Made by a program: the position numbers and the translations under genes
Notes under the pieces: generated by a model
What the model was told of the DNA's origin: nothing
The model's database searches: none
The model's input: the letters and a program-made list of their open reading frames with translations, nothing else
Shown: positions 24,319 to 32,797 of the stretch, piece after piece
Numbering within the stretch: the first letter of the stretch is position 1
Layout: every line of letters begins with the position of its first letter
Source of the DNA: an uncultured Gemmiger sp.
GTDB taxonomy: Bacteria > Bacillota > Clostridia > Oscillospirales > Ruminococcaceae
Reading direction: 5' to 3'
Length of the DNA: 64,000 nucleotides
Assembly (NCBI GenBank): GCA_947629015.1
Contig: CANRCB010000004.1
Coordinates: forward strand, 44,906 to 108,905

Positions 24319-25347
24319 TTATAAAATAAGCATGGCATCGCCAAAACTGAAAAAGCGGTAGCCTTCCTCCACGGCGGTTTTATAGGCTTTCATCGTTGCC
24401 TCGTAGCCGTAGAACGCCGCCACCAGCATGATGAGGGTGCTTTCCGGCAGGTGGAAATTGGTGATGAGGGCGTCGATGGCCTTGAGCTCCACGCCGGGAT
24501 ACAGGAAGATGCCGGTCTCGCCGCTGCACGGCACGATGCCGCCGTGCGCGGCCCACACGGCCTCCAGCGTGCGGCAGCTCGTGGTGCCCACGGCGATGAC
24601 GCGGTGCCCGCCCGCGCGCGCGGCGTTGATGGCCGCGGCCGCCTCGGCGCTGACGCTGTACCACTCGGTGTGCATATGGTGGTCGGCGATGTCCTCGGCG
24701 GTGACGGGGCGGAAGGTCCCCAGCCCCACGTGCAGCGTGACCTCGGCGATGCCCACGCCCATGGCCCGTATGCGCGCAAGCAGTTCCGGGGTGAAGTGCA
24801 GCCCGGCCGTGGGGGCGGCGGCGCTGCCCAACTCTTTGGCGTAGACGGTCTGGTACTGGCTCTGGTCGGCGAGCTGTGTGGTGATGTAAGGCGGCAGCGG
24901 CATTTTGCCGAAGGCGTCCAGCTTTTCGTACAGGGTGGCGGTGTCGTAGGCAAAGCGCACGTATTTGTTGCCGTCCGGCAGGGCCTTTTCCACCGCGGCG
25001 GTCAGGGTGCCGTCGCCAAAGCGCAGCGCCGTGCCGGGCTGCATCCGTTTGCCGGGGCGGGCCAGGCATTCCCACACATCGCCCTGCACCTGGCGCAGCA
25101 GCAGCAGCTCACACACGGCGCCGGTGGGCACCTTTTGCCCGATGAGCCGCGCCGGCAGCACCTTGGAGTTGTTGACGACGAGCACGTCCCCCGGCGTAAG
25201 ATAGCCGGTGATGTCGCGGAAGATGCGGTGTTCGGCCGCATCGCTGCCGCGGCGCAGCACCATCAGGCGCGCGGCGTCCCGCGGGTCGGCCGGGGTCTGG
25301 GCGATGAGGGCCTTGGGCAGGTCATACCAGAATTCTTTTTTCAGCAC
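24319..25347 (-). CDS. queA: S-adenosylmethionine:tRNA ribosyltransferase-isomerase
   Basis: 342 residues from a GTG start at 25347, behind GGGGGA; the product opens [19 protein letters not shown], matching the QueA N-terminus. The frame extends further up to 25686, but that part runs through the divergent asd promoter and lacks similarity. Typical motifs include TAGLHFT and [10 protein letters not shown]. QueA builds the epoxycyclopentane ring of queuosine on tRNA from SAM. Confidence 0.95.
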   Translation of the reverse strand: MLKKEFWYDLPKALIAQTPADPRDAARLMVLRRGSDAAEHRIFRDITGYLTPGDVLVVNNSKVLPARLIGQKVPTGAVCELLLLRQVQGDVWECLARPGKRMQPGTALRFGDGTLTAAVEKALPDGNKYVRFAYDTATLYEKLDAFGKMPLPPYITTQLADQSQYQTVYAKELGSAAAPTAGLHFTPELLARIRAMGVGIAEVTLHVGLGTFRPVTAEDIADHHMHTEWYSVSAEAAAAINAARAGGHRVIAVGTTSCRTLEAVWAAHGGIVPCSGETGIFLYPGVELKAIDALITNFHLPESTLIMLVAAFYGYEATMKAYKTAVEEGYRFFSFGDAMLIL

Positions 25348-25377
25348 GCAGAACGTCCCCCATTTGCGGCGCGAAAG

Positions 25378-25406
25378 TTGACAAGCGCACCGGGCGATAC
25401 TATAAT
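25378..25406 (+). promoter_or_regulatory. Consensus sigma-A promoter of the asd operon
   Basis: TTGACA (25378-25383) and TATAAT (25401-25406) with 17-bp spacing: a perfect match to consensus, predicting a 180-nt leader before asd. Confidence 0.92.
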
Positions 25407-25448
25407 AGAGCCAGCACAAAGGTGCGGCCGGTGTGTTGCGCTGTGTGA

Positions 25449-25503
25449 TGCAGTATTTAATTATATTGCATTGTGTACCGGTTTTCAAGCCGGTATTTTT
25501 CTT
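25449..25503 (+). promoter_or_regulatory. Leader hairpins and putative attenuator before asd
   Basis: Two hairpins lie between promoter and gene. The first pairs TGCAGTAT with ATATTGCA around TTAATT (25449-25470). The second, TACCGG/CCGGTA (25476-25495, loop TTTTCAAG), is followed by TTTTTCTT and looks like an intrinsic terminator. Such a terminator inside the leader of a biosynthetic operon implies attenuation. It does not show the conserved core of the lysine or SAM riboswitches. Confidence 0.5.
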
Positions 25504-25594
25504 ATGCGATGGCACGGGCACCGCGCCCGCGGCGCGCATAAGCTGAAACAGCCCCACAAGGGGGCCAGGTTGGGAAAGGATGGGCCGTAGTACA

Positions 25595-26674
25595 ATGGCA
25601 AAACAGTATAAAGTTGGCGTGGTGGGCGCCACCGGCATGGTCGGGCAAAGGTTTGTGACCCTGCTGGAAAACCACCCCTGGTTCAAGCTGACGGCGCTGG
25701 CGGCGTCGGAACGCTCGGCCGGGAAGACCTATGCCGAGGCGGTGGGGGCGCACTGGATGATGCAGACCCCCATGCCCAAGAGCGTTCAAAACATGGTGGT
25801 GCTCAACGCCGCCGATGTGGCCGCCGTGGCGGCGCAGGTGGATTTTGTGTTCTGCGCCGTCAACATGAAAAAAGAGGAGATCAAGGCGCTGGAGGAGGCT
25901 TACGCCAAGGCGGAATGCCCCGTCGTATCCAACAACAGCGCGCACCGCTTCACGCCCGATGTGCCGATGATCGTGCCGGAGATCAACGCCGCGCACACCG
26001 CCGTCATCCCGGCGCAGCGCGCCCGCCTTGGCACAAAGCGCGGGTTCATCGCCGTCAAATCCAACTGCAGCCTGCAAAGCTATGTGCCGGCGCTGCACCC
26101 GCTGCGCAGCTTTGGCATCACCGACTGCCTTGTGTGCACCTACCAGGCCATCTCCGGCGCGGGCAAGAATTTTGATACCTTCCCCGAAATTCTGGACAAC
26201 GTCATCCCCTACATCGGCGGCGAGGAGGAGAAGAGCGAGCAGGAGCCCTTAAAGCTCTGGGGCAGGGTGGAAAACGGCGTCATCGTGCCGGCCGCCGCCC
26301 CGCGCTTTACCGCCCAATGCCTGCGCGTGCCGGTCTCGGACGGGCACATGGCGGCGGTGTTCGTGCGGTTTGAAAACAAACCCCAGCAGGAGGAGATCTT
26401 AAAGGCGTGGGCAGACTTTTCCGGCCCCGCGCAGGCGCTGGGGCTGCCCAGCGCGCCCAAACAGTTCCTGCACTATTTCACTGAAAACGACCGCCCGCAG
26501 CCCAAACTGGACCGTATGCTCGAAAACGGCATGGCGGTGAGCATCGGCCGCCTGCGGGAGGACACCCAGTACGACTACAAGTTCGTCTGCCTTTCCCACA
26601 ACACCCTGCGCGGCGCCGCGGGCGGCGGCGTGCTGCTGGCGGAGCTTTTGGCCGCCGAAGGGTATCTTGACTGA
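25595..26674 (+). CDS. asd: Aspartate-semialdehyde dehydrogenase (archaeal/fungal-type subgroup)
   Basis: 359 residues from ATG 25595 (product [20 protein letters not shown]); ATG 25580 is too close to the GGAAAGG site. The NADP-binding GATGMVGQ is at the N-terminus, the catalytic Cys is in KSNCSLQ, and the length matches the subgroup common in archaea, fungi and clostridia. The enzyme reduces aspartyl phosphate to aspartate semialdehyde, the branch point to lysine, methionine and threonine. First gene of the operon asd-dapA-dapB. Confidence 0.94.
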   Translation: MAKQYKVGVVGATGMVGQRFVTLLENHPWFKLTALAASERSAGKTYAEAVGAHWMMQTPMPKSVQNMVVLNAADVAAVAAQVDFVFCAVNMKKEEIKALEEAYAKAECPVVSNNSAHRFTPDVPMIVPEINAAHTAVIPAQRARLGTKRGFIAVKSNCSLQSYVPALHPLRSFGITDCLVCTYQAISGAGKNFDTFPEILDNVIPYIGGEEEKSEQEPLKLWGRVENGVIVPAAAPRFTAQCLRVPVSDGHMAAVFVRFENKPQQEEILKAWADFSGPAQALGLPSAPKQFLHYFTENDRPQPKLDRMLENGMAVSIGRLREDTQYDYKFVCLSHNTLRGAAGGGVLLAELLAAEGYLD

Positions 26675-26698
26675 TCCGCAATAAAGGAGCGTTTTGGT

Positions 26699-27580
26699 AT
26701 GAAAAAGCCTGTTTTCACCGGCTCCGCCGTAGCCATCATCACCCCCTTCCTCGCCGACGGCGGCATCAACTATGATGCGCTGGGCAAAATACTGGAGGAC
26801 CAGATCGCCGGCGGCACCGATGCCGTCGTCATCTGCGGCACCACCGGCGAGGCTTCCACCTTAGGCGACGCCGAACATATGGACGCCGTCGCCTACACCA
26901 TCAAGACGGTGGCGGGGCGCATCCCGGTCATCGCCGGCACCGGCTCGAACGATACCGCGCACGCCATCGCCTTCTCCAAACAAGCCGAGGCGCTGGGTGC
27001 CGACGCCGTGCTGCTTGTCACCCCCTATTACAACAAGACCAGCCAAGCGGGGCTTGTGGCGCATTACACCGCCATCGCGAACAGCATCTCGCTGCCCTGC
27101 ATCCTGTACAACGTCCCCGGCCGCACCGGCGTGAACATCGCCCCGGCCACACTGGCCGAGCTCGCCAAGCTGCCCAACATCAACGCCGTCAAGGAGGCCA
27201 GCGGCAACATCGCCCAGGTGGCCGAGATCGCGGCGCTGTGCGGGGAGGAGCTCAACATCTATTCCGGCAATGACGACCAGATCGTCCCCATGCTGGCCCT
27301 GGGCGCCAAGGGCGTCATCAGCGTGCTGGCCAACGTCGCGCCGCGCCAGACGCATGACATCTGCGCATTGTGGGCGGCGGGCAAAACGCAGGAGAGCCTT
27401 GCCTTGCAGCTGCAAATGATGCCGCTGTGCAAGGCGCTGTTCGCGGACGTGAACCCCATCCCCGTCAAGTGGGCGATGAACCATCTCGGCTACGCGGCCG
27501 GCCCCTGCCGCCTGCCGCTGGTCGAGCCCTCCCCCGCCGTGCAGCAGCGCCTTGCCGAGGCACTGGAGATCCTGCGCTGA
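26699..27580 (+). CDS. dapA: 4-hydroxy-tetrahydrodipicolinate synthase
   Basis: 293 residues. The Schiff-base lysine is in INAVKEASGN, the catalytic tyrosine region is LLVTPYYNKTSQAG and the pyruvate-binding motif is CGTTGEASTL. It condenses pyruvate with aspartate semialdehyde, committing flux to diaminopimelate, used both for lysine and for peptidoglycan; in a spore former, dipicolinate also derives from its product. AAAGGAG precedes ATG 26699, 24 bp after asd. Confidence 0.97.
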   Translation: MKKPVFTGSAVAIITPFLADGGINYDALGKILEDQIAGGTDAVVICGTTGEASTLGDAEHMDAVAYTIKTVAGRIPVIAGTGSNDTAHAIAFSKQAEALGADAVLLVTPYYNKTSQAGLVAHYTAIANSISLPCILYNVPGRTGVNIAPATLAELAKLPNINAVKEASGNIAQVAEIAALCGEELNIYSGNDDQIVPMLALGAKGVISVLANVAPRQTHDICALWAAGKTQESLALQLQMMPLCKALFADVNPIPVKWAMNHLGYAAGPCRLPLVEPSPAVQQRLAEALEILR

Positions 27581-27642
27581 GCGGCGCGATACCGACTGCC
27601 ATCCGCCCCCTTGCGGGGGCACAGGAAAGGATGTTCCACCCT

Positions 27643-28413
27643 ATGACGGATGTGATCATACAGGGAATCTGCGGCCGCATGGGCCGCGTTGTGGCCGAAA
27701 AGCTGGCCGCGCGCGAGGATTGCCGCGCGGTGGCGGGCGTTGACTGCGCGGCCGGCCGCGTGGGGGATATCCCGGTGTATGCCGGGTTCGATACGCTCCC
27801 GCAGCCGGGTGCAAATACCGTTTTGATTGATTTTTCCGGCCCGGCCGGGGCCGTTGCGGCCGCCCGGTGGTGCGCCGCGCACGGCGTGCCGTGCGTCATC
27901 TGCTCCACCGGGCTTTCGGCTGAGGAGGAAAGTGTGCTGGAGCAGACCGCCGCCAAGGTGCCGGTGTTCCGCAGCGCCAATATGTCGGTGGGGGTCAACG
28001 TCCTCATCGAGCTGGCCAAACACGCCGCCAGGCTGCTTGACGGCTCCTTTGACGTGGAGATCGTCGAAAAGCACCACCGCAACAAGCTGGACGCCCCCAG
28101 CGGCACGGCGCTGATGATCGCCGATGCCGTCAATGCCGAGGCGGGCGGGCGCTACACCTACACCTATGACCGCCATGCCGTGCGCGCCAAACGCGGCGAC
28201 GCAGAGCTGGGCATCAGTTCGGTGCGCGGCGGCAGCATCGTGGGCGAGCACGAGGTGCTGTTCTGCGGCCCGGAGGAGACGGTCACCATCGCGCACAGCG
28301 CCCAGAGCCGCGGCGTTTTTGCCGACGGCGCCGTGCGCGCCGCGCTGTTTTTGGCGGGCTGCGCGCCGGGGTACTATACCATGAGCGACCTTTTGCGCAA
28401 GACCCTGCTGTAA
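27643..28413 (+). CDS. dapB: 4-hydroxy-tetrahydrodipicolinate reductase
   Basis: 256 residues from ATG 27643 (MTDVIIQGICGRMGRVV); the ATG at 27631 lies only 2 bp after AGGAAAGG and is less likely. NAD(P)H-binding GICGRMGR and the substrate motif EKHHRNKLDAPSGTAL are intact. It reduces the DapA product to tetrahydrodipicolinate. The remaining genes of the diaminopimelate branch are not in the window. Confidence 0.96.
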   Translation: MTDVIIQGICGRMGRVVAEKLAAREDCRAVAGVDCAAGRVGDIPVYAGFDTLPQPGANTVLIDFSGPAGAVAAARWCAAHGVPCVICSTGLSAEEESVLEQTAAKVPVFRSANMSVGVNVLIELAKHAARLLDGSFDVEIVEKHHRNKLDAPSGTALMIADAVNAEAGGRYTYTYDRHAVRAKRGDAELGISSVRGGSIVGEHEVLFCGPEETVTIAHSAQSRGVFADGAVRAALFLAGCAPGYYTMSDLLRKTLL

Positions 28414-28444
28414 AAACGCCCATCCGTGACCGGGAGGAGACCCT

Positions 28445-29677
28445 ATGCGCCTGCGCAAAAACGAGATCGCGGCCTGTGCCTGCATTTTAACCGGCGTCGC
28501 TGCGGTGCTGATCGGGGCGGTGTTCGCCGACCCGCTGGCCGCGCGCTTTGCCGCCGCGCCTGCCCCCGCCCCCACGCCGGAACCGGCGCCCATCGCCACC
28601 CCCGCCCCCACGCCGGAGCCGACACCAGTGCCCACCCCGACGTTGGAGACCGTGCGCTTTTCCGCCACCGGAGACGACCTGATCCACCCCGGGCTTTACA
28701 ACCAGGCGCGCAAGCGCGCGACGGACGGCGGATACGATTTTACCTACGCCTACGAAAACCTGCGGGATTTCTACGCCGGGTTCGATGTGAACTGGCTCAA
28801 CCAGGAAACGCTCGTCAACGACGCGTTCGAGCCGAGCGGCTACCCGCAGTTCTCGACCCCCACCGATATCACCAAGGCGCTGTATGACATCGGGTTCCGG
28901 GTGTTCAGCCTCTCCAACAACCACAGCTACGACAAGGGCGCCAAGGGCATCGAGGCATCGCTCGCGCATTGGGCCACCCTGCCGCAGGATGTGGCCTATA
29001 TGGGCTTTTACAACGTCGATACGCTGGACGATTACGTCTACCAGACCGTCAACGGCATCACCTTTGGCTACCTCTCCTACACCGAATACACCAACGGCAT
29101 CCCCACCCCGTCCGGGGCGCAGCACCGCGTCATCCTGCTTTCGGAGCTGGATCTCATCGAGCAGCAGCTCGCCGCCGTGCGCCCCAACTGCGATGTGCTG
29201 GTGGTCAGCTGCCATTGGGGCGTCGAGGGCAGCCACCAGGTCAGCGACGGGCAGCGCCAGATGGCGCAGTGGCTCGCGGACCGCGGTGTGGATCTCATCA
29301 TCGGCACCCACCCGCACGTGACCCAGACGGCCGAATGGCTGCCCGCCGCCGACGGCACCGACGCCTTTGTGGCCTATTCTCTGGGGAATTTCGTCAACGC
29401 ACAGGCGCACGCGGACAATATGATCGGCGCTATCCTTGACATCACCTTTGAAAAGACCACCCAGCCGGACGGCGCAAGCGCCGTGGCGATGCTTGACCCA
29501 CGGCTGCACCCCGTCATCACCCATTACGAAAGCAATTTTTCCAACATCCGCGCCTATCTCTACCGGGACTATACCGATGAGCTCGGCGCCGCGCACGGCA
29601 ATTTTACCTTGAGCCGCGCCTATATCGAGCAGGTGCTGCAAAACAGCATCGACCCGCAGTACCTTGCCCTGGCGTAG
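28445..29677 (+). CDS. CapA-family secreted phosphatase-like protein
   Basis: 410 residues: an N-terminal signal anchor (about 10-30), a Pro/Thr/Glu linker of 'TPEP' type (40-68), and a CapA/metallophosphatase-like domain with TGDDLIHP, LSNNHSYDKG, VSCHWGVEG and GTHPHVTQ supplying the metal ligands. Relatives include PgsA/CapA of poly-gamma-glutamate export, but no pgsB or pgsC neighbours are present, so the family name should not be taken as function. Most likely an envelope phosphatase. It follows dapB by 31 bp. Confidence 0.88.
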   Translation: MRLRKNEIAACACILTGVAAVLIGAVFADPLAARFAAAPAPAPTPEPAPIATPAPTPEPTPVPTPTLETVRFSATGDDLIHPGLYNQARKRATDGGYDFTYAYENLRDFYAGFDVNWLNQETLVNDAFEPSGYPQFSTPTDITKALYDIGFRVFSLSNNHSYDKGAKGIEASLAHWATLPQDVAYMGFYNVDTLDDYVYQTVNGITFGYLSYTEYTNGIPTPSGAQHRVILLSELDLIEQQLAAVRPNCDVLVVSCHWGVEGSHQVSDGQRQMAQWLADRGVDLIIGTHPHVTQTAEWLPAADGTDAFVAYSLGNFVNAQAHADNMIGAILDITFEKTTQPDGASAVAMLDPRLHPVITHYESNFSNIRAYLYRDYTDELGAAHGNFTLSRAYIEQVLQNSIDPQYLALA

Positions 29678-29705
29678 ACCAACGACCATAAGGAGGCTTG
29701 TACCC

Positions 29706-30161
29706 ATGTACGGTGTCAGCAAGATCAGCAGCGAACAAAACATCATGCTCACCACCTTTCCGGCGGCGGAATACAGCGCCCGCAGCCTGGCCGACCACCT
29801 GGGCGCCATCGCCAAGGCCGGCATCGTGGTGGATATGATCAGCCAGAGCGTGCCGCGCGGCGACCGGCTGGATTTCAGCTTTACCACCAGCTACGACAAT
29901 TTTGGCGCGGTGCTGGCCGCCCTGCCCACTGCCGCAAAGGCCAACCCGCCGATGATCTCCGGCGGGTACTGCAAGGTCAACCTGTACGGCGAGGAGATGG
30001 TCACCAGCTGCGGCGTGGCCGCCCGCGCGCTGGAGGCGCTGGCCGAGGCCGGCATCTCCATCATGCTCATCACCACGAGCGATCTGGACATCTCGCTGCT
30101 GCTCCACGATGCGGACGAGGACGCCGCCATCGCGGCGCTGAAAAAGGCGTTTTGCCTGTAA
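29706..30161 (+). CDS. Free-standing double ACT-domain protein, aspartokinase-type
   Basis: 151 residues from ATG 29706 behind AAGGAGG. The sequence contains two ACT repeats in the arrangement of the C-terminal regulatory half of aspartate kinase (KAGIVVDMISQS ... FSFTTS, then ALAEAGISIMLITTSDLDISLLL). No kinase domain is attached and none is encoded nearby. In aspartokinases this half binds lysine or threonine, and Bacillus makes a similar beta subunit from within lysC. A role as an amino-acid-sensing partner in the asd-dapA-dapB operon is inference. Confidence 0.8.
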   Translation: MYGVSKISSEQNIMLTTFPAAEYSARSLADHLGAIAKAGIVVDMISQSVPRGDRLDFSFTTSYDNFGAVLAALPTAAKANPPMISGGYCKVNLYGEEMVTSCGVAARALEALAEAGISIMLITTSDLDISLLLHDADEDAAIAALKKAFCL

Positions 30162-30215
30162 AGTATATTTGCATTACATTTGTTTTTCGGGAAAAATCAG
30201 GGAAGGAACGCAAGT

Positions 30216-32132
30216 ATGAAGGATGGGTTTATCCGCGCTGCCGCCGTCTCCCCCGCCCTGCGTGTGGCAGACTGCGCCTACAACGCGCAGCAGATCGTTG
30301 CCGCCATGCGGGACTATGCCAAAAAGGACGTGCAGCTGCTTTTGTTCCCCGAACTGTGCCTGACGGGGTATACCTGCGGCGACCTGTTTTTGCAAAAGAC
30401 CCTGCGTGAGGGCGCGCTGGCGGGGCTGCGTGCCGTTGCCGCCGCCGGCAAGGCGCTCAACATGGTGGCCGTGGTGGGCCTGCCCGTGCAGGTGGACGGC
30501 GGGCTGTACAACTGTGCGGCCGTTGTGAATGACGGCAGGCTGTGCGGGCTCGTCCCCAAACGGTTCCTGCCCAATTACGCCGAATTTTACGAGATGCGGC
30601 ATTTTTCCCCCGCCCCCGAGGGGGTGCGCACGGTATGCCTGGAGGACGGCACCGAGACGCTGTTCGGCAGCAGGCTGCTGTTTGCCGGCGGGGGGGATTT
30701 CACGCTGGCGGTGGAGATCTGCGAGGATCTGTGGGCCCCCGTGCCGCCCAGCTGCGCCCACGCGCTGGCGGGCGCCACGGTCATCGCCAACCTTTCGGCC
30801 AGTGACGAGACGGTCGGCAAGGCCGAATACCGGCGGGAGCTCGTGCGCGGGCAGAGCGCGCGCCTGCTCTGCGCCTATTTGTATGCCGACGCCGGCCACG
30901 GCGAAAGCACCACCGATATGACCTTTTCCGGCCACGATCTGATCGCCGAGAACGGCACGGTTTTGGCCGAGGGCCTGCCGTTTGGCGCCGGCGCGGCGGT
31001 GACCGAGCTGGATGTGGAGCGCCTTGTGCAGGAGCGTGTGCGCAACACCACCTTTGCCTGCACCGGCGCGGCGGCGTACCAGCGGGTGCCGCTCACGCTC
31101 AAGGCGCGGGACCTGGTGCTGGGGCGCACGGTCTCCCCCGCGCCCTTCGTGCCGCAGGACGCCGCGGCGCGCGCCGCGCGGTGTGAGCTGATCTTGCGCA
31201 TCCAGGCCGAGGGCCTGGCCAAACGCATGGAGCACACAAACGCCAAATGCGGGGTGCTGGGCATCTCGGGCGGGCTGGACAGCTGCCTTGCCCTGCTGGT
31301 GGCCGTGCGCGCCTGTGCGGTGCTGGGCCGCCCGGCCAGTGACATCACCGCCATCACCATGCCCTGTTTCGGCACCACCAAACGCACGCGCTCGAACGCC
31401 GAACTGCTGTGCGGGGCGCTGGGCGTGACCTTCCGGGAGATCGACATCACAGCCACGGTGCGGCAGCATTTCAAGGATATCGGGCAGGATCCCGAAACGT
31501 ATGACGTCACCTTTGAAAACTGCCAGGCCCGCGTGCGTATGCTGGAGCTGATGGATTATGCCAACCGCGTGGGCGGGTTCGTCATCGGCACCGGCGATCT
31601 GAGCGAGCTGGCGCTGGGCTGGGCCACCTACAACGGCGACCACATGAGTATGTACGGCGTCAACGCCGGGGTGCCCAAAACGCTGGTGCGCCACATCGTG
31701 CGCACGGTGGCCGAAAGCACCGCCAACAAACCCCTTGCCAAGGTGCTGCTGGACATTCTGGACACCCCGGTCAGCCCCGAGCTGCTGCCCGCGGACGGCG
31801 CCGCCGACAACGCCCAGCAGACCGAAAAGCTGGTCGGGCCGTATGATCTGCATGACTTTTTCCTGTACTATGTGCTGCGCTTCGGCTTTGCGCCGCGCAA
31901 GATCTACCGCCTTGCCAAGGCCGCTTTTGCCGGCAAATATGACGACGCCACGCTGCTTGCCTGGCTCAAAAATTTCTACAGGCGCTTTTTTGCCCAGCAG
32001 TTCAAGCGCAGCTGCCTGCCGGACGGGCCCAAGGTCGGCTCCGTCACGCTTTCCCCCCGTGGGGACTGGCGCATGCCCAGCGACGCCAGCGCCGCCTTGT
32101 GGCTGGCGGAGCTCGAACAGCTGGCCCCCTGA
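30216..32132 (+). CDS. nadE: Glutamine-dependent NAD+ synthetase
   Basis: 638 residues from ATG 30216 behind AGGGAAGG. The N-terminal nitrilase-type glutaminase has the triad Glu (FPELCLTGY), Lys (PKRFLPNYAEFYE) and Cys (EICEDLWAP). The C-terminal synthetase has the pyrophosphatase loop GISGGLDSCLALL. It converts nicotinate adenine dinucleotide to NAD+ with glutamine as nitrogen donor. It lies 54 bp after the ACT gene and may share its transcript. A hairpin and the second dispersed repeat follow. Confidence 0.97.
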   Translation: MKDGFIRAAAVSPALRVADCAYNAQQIVAAMRDYAKKDVQLLLFPELCLTGYTCGDLFLQKTLREGALAGLRAVAAAGKALNMVAVVGLPVQVDGGLYNCAAVVNDGRLCGLVPKRFLPNYAEFYEMRHFSPAPEGVRTVCLEDGTETLFGSRLLFAGGGDFTLAVEICEDLWAPVPPSCAHALAGATVIANLSASDETVGKAEYRRELVRGQSARLLCAYLYADAGHGESTTDMTFSGHDLIAENGTVLAEGLPFGAGAAVTELDVERLVQERVRNTTFACTGAAAYQRVPLTLKARDLVLGRTVSPAPFVPQDAAARAARCELILRIQAEGLAKRMEHTNAKCGVLGISGGLDSCLALLVAVRACAVLGRPASDITAITMPCFGTTKRTRSNAELLCGALGVTFREIDITATVRQHFKDIGQDPETYDVTFENCQARVRMLELMDYANRVGGFVIGTGDLSELALGWATYNGDHMSMYGVNAGVPKTLVRHIVRTVAESTANKPLAKVLLDILDTPVSPELLPADGAADNAQQTEKLVGPYDLHDFFLYYVLRFGFAPRKIYRLAKAAFAGKYDDATLLAWLKNFYRRFFAQQFKRSCLPDGPKVGSVTLSPRGDWRMPSDASAALWLAELEQLAP

Positions 32133-32150
32133 TATCACAACAGACAAAAA

Positions 32151-32176
32151 CGCGCCGGCTGTACACAACCGGCGCG
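32151..32176. terminator. Hairpin after nadE (left bracket of repeat copy 2)
   Basis: CGCGCCGG / CCGGCGCG stem around CTGTACACAA. On the reverse strand it is followed by TTTTTGTCTG. An almost identical hairpin sits at 32340-32365 on the other side of the repeat. Confidence 0.6.
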
Positions 32177-32336
32177 CGAGACTGTCGAAAAAGGGGCATC
32201 TGATGCTTTTGGAGTGCTTGTAGGGGACGGCCTCCGGACGTCCCGCAAACTTTCCGTCGTTGCAACGTTCACGGGGCGTCGAGGACGCCGCCCCCTACAG
32301 TTTGCCTTGGAAACGCAGTTGACTTTTTTGACACGC
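32173..32336 (-). repeat. Dispersed non-coding repeat, copy 2 (inverted)
   Basis: The reverse complement is nearly identical to 6237-6397 over its whole length, including GTCAAAAAAGTCAACT, the GTAGGGG/CCCCTAC inverted-repeat ends and the terminal ACAGTCTCGCG. As at copy 1, it lies between two hairpins built from one sequence. It contains no gene. The two copies differ by scattered substitutions, concentrated near the right (ACAGTCTC) end. Confidence 0.75.
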
Positions 32337-32339
32337 TGA

Positions 32340-32372
32340 CGCGCCGGCTGTACACAGCCGGCGCGCGTTTCT
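32340..32372 (+). terminator. Hairpin with U-rich tail (right bracket of repeat copy 2)
   Basis: A perfect 12-bp palindrome CGCGCCGGCTGT / ACAGCCGGCGCG (32340-32365), followed by CGTTTCTCTTTT. It would end forward transcription from nadE. Confidence 0.65.
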
Positions 32373-32403
32373 CTTTTGGGGTTTTGGGTTCTTTGCGGGG
32401 CAT

Positions 32404-32730
32404 TTACTTTTTCCAATAGATCTTGACGAGCTTTTTGTGGTAAAGCATCATCAACGGCAGCGGGACGAGCATCCCGGCGCACATCACGACGATGCCGGGC
32501 ACACCGCCAATAAAATACCAAAGGCACCATGCCAGCAGGATGGCGACGCTGTACAGTACCCACATCATGCCGTGCTTTTTGTTCCACGCGCGCATATCGG
32601 TCAGTTCGTTTGGTTCGGGGATATCCCCGTAGGTGTAAAAGCCTACGGGTTCATTGCTTTTGATCTGGGAGATCCCGATGCCGGTGAGCAGCATCGCCAC
32701 CGCGCCGAAAATGATGAGGGAAAACAGCAT
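32404..32730 (-). CDS. Unknown small membrane protein
   Basis: 108 residues from ATG 32730, 7-8 bp after AAGGAG. Three hydrophobic helices (about 1-20, 52-70, 73-92) with an intervening soluble segment GFYTYGDIPEPNELTDMRAWNKKHG. That loop resembles small SdpI/DUF3784-type clostridial membrane proteins, but I cannot assign a family. It is a single-gene unit with its own promoter. Confidence 0.75.
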   Translation of the reverse strand: MLFSLIIFGAVAMLLTGIGISQIKSNEPVGFYTYGDIPEPNELTDMRAWNKKHGMMWVLYSVAILLAWCLWYFIGGVPGIVVMCAGMLVPLPLMMLYHKKLVKIYWKK

Positions 32731-32760
32731 ACAGCGCACCTCCTTGCCTGCCTGGAATAA

Positions 32761-32789
32761 ATTATAGCACGCATCCCCGCCCGATGCAA
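32761..32789 (-). promoter_or_regulatory. Sigma-A promoter of the small membrane protein
   Basis: Reverse strand TTGCAT (32789-32784), 17 bp, then TATAAT (32766-32761), preceded by TGC. Confidence 0.75.
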
Positions 32790-32797
32790 GCCGCCGA

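Noticed and set aside
25407..25594. Lysine riboswitch in the asd leader
   Set aside because: The conserved core sequences of the lysine aptamer are not found, and the leader is short for it; only a hairpin with U-run remains.
28445..29677. Poly-gamma-glutamate capsule locus
   Set aside because: Only a CapA-like domain is present; pgsB and pgsC counterparts are absent.
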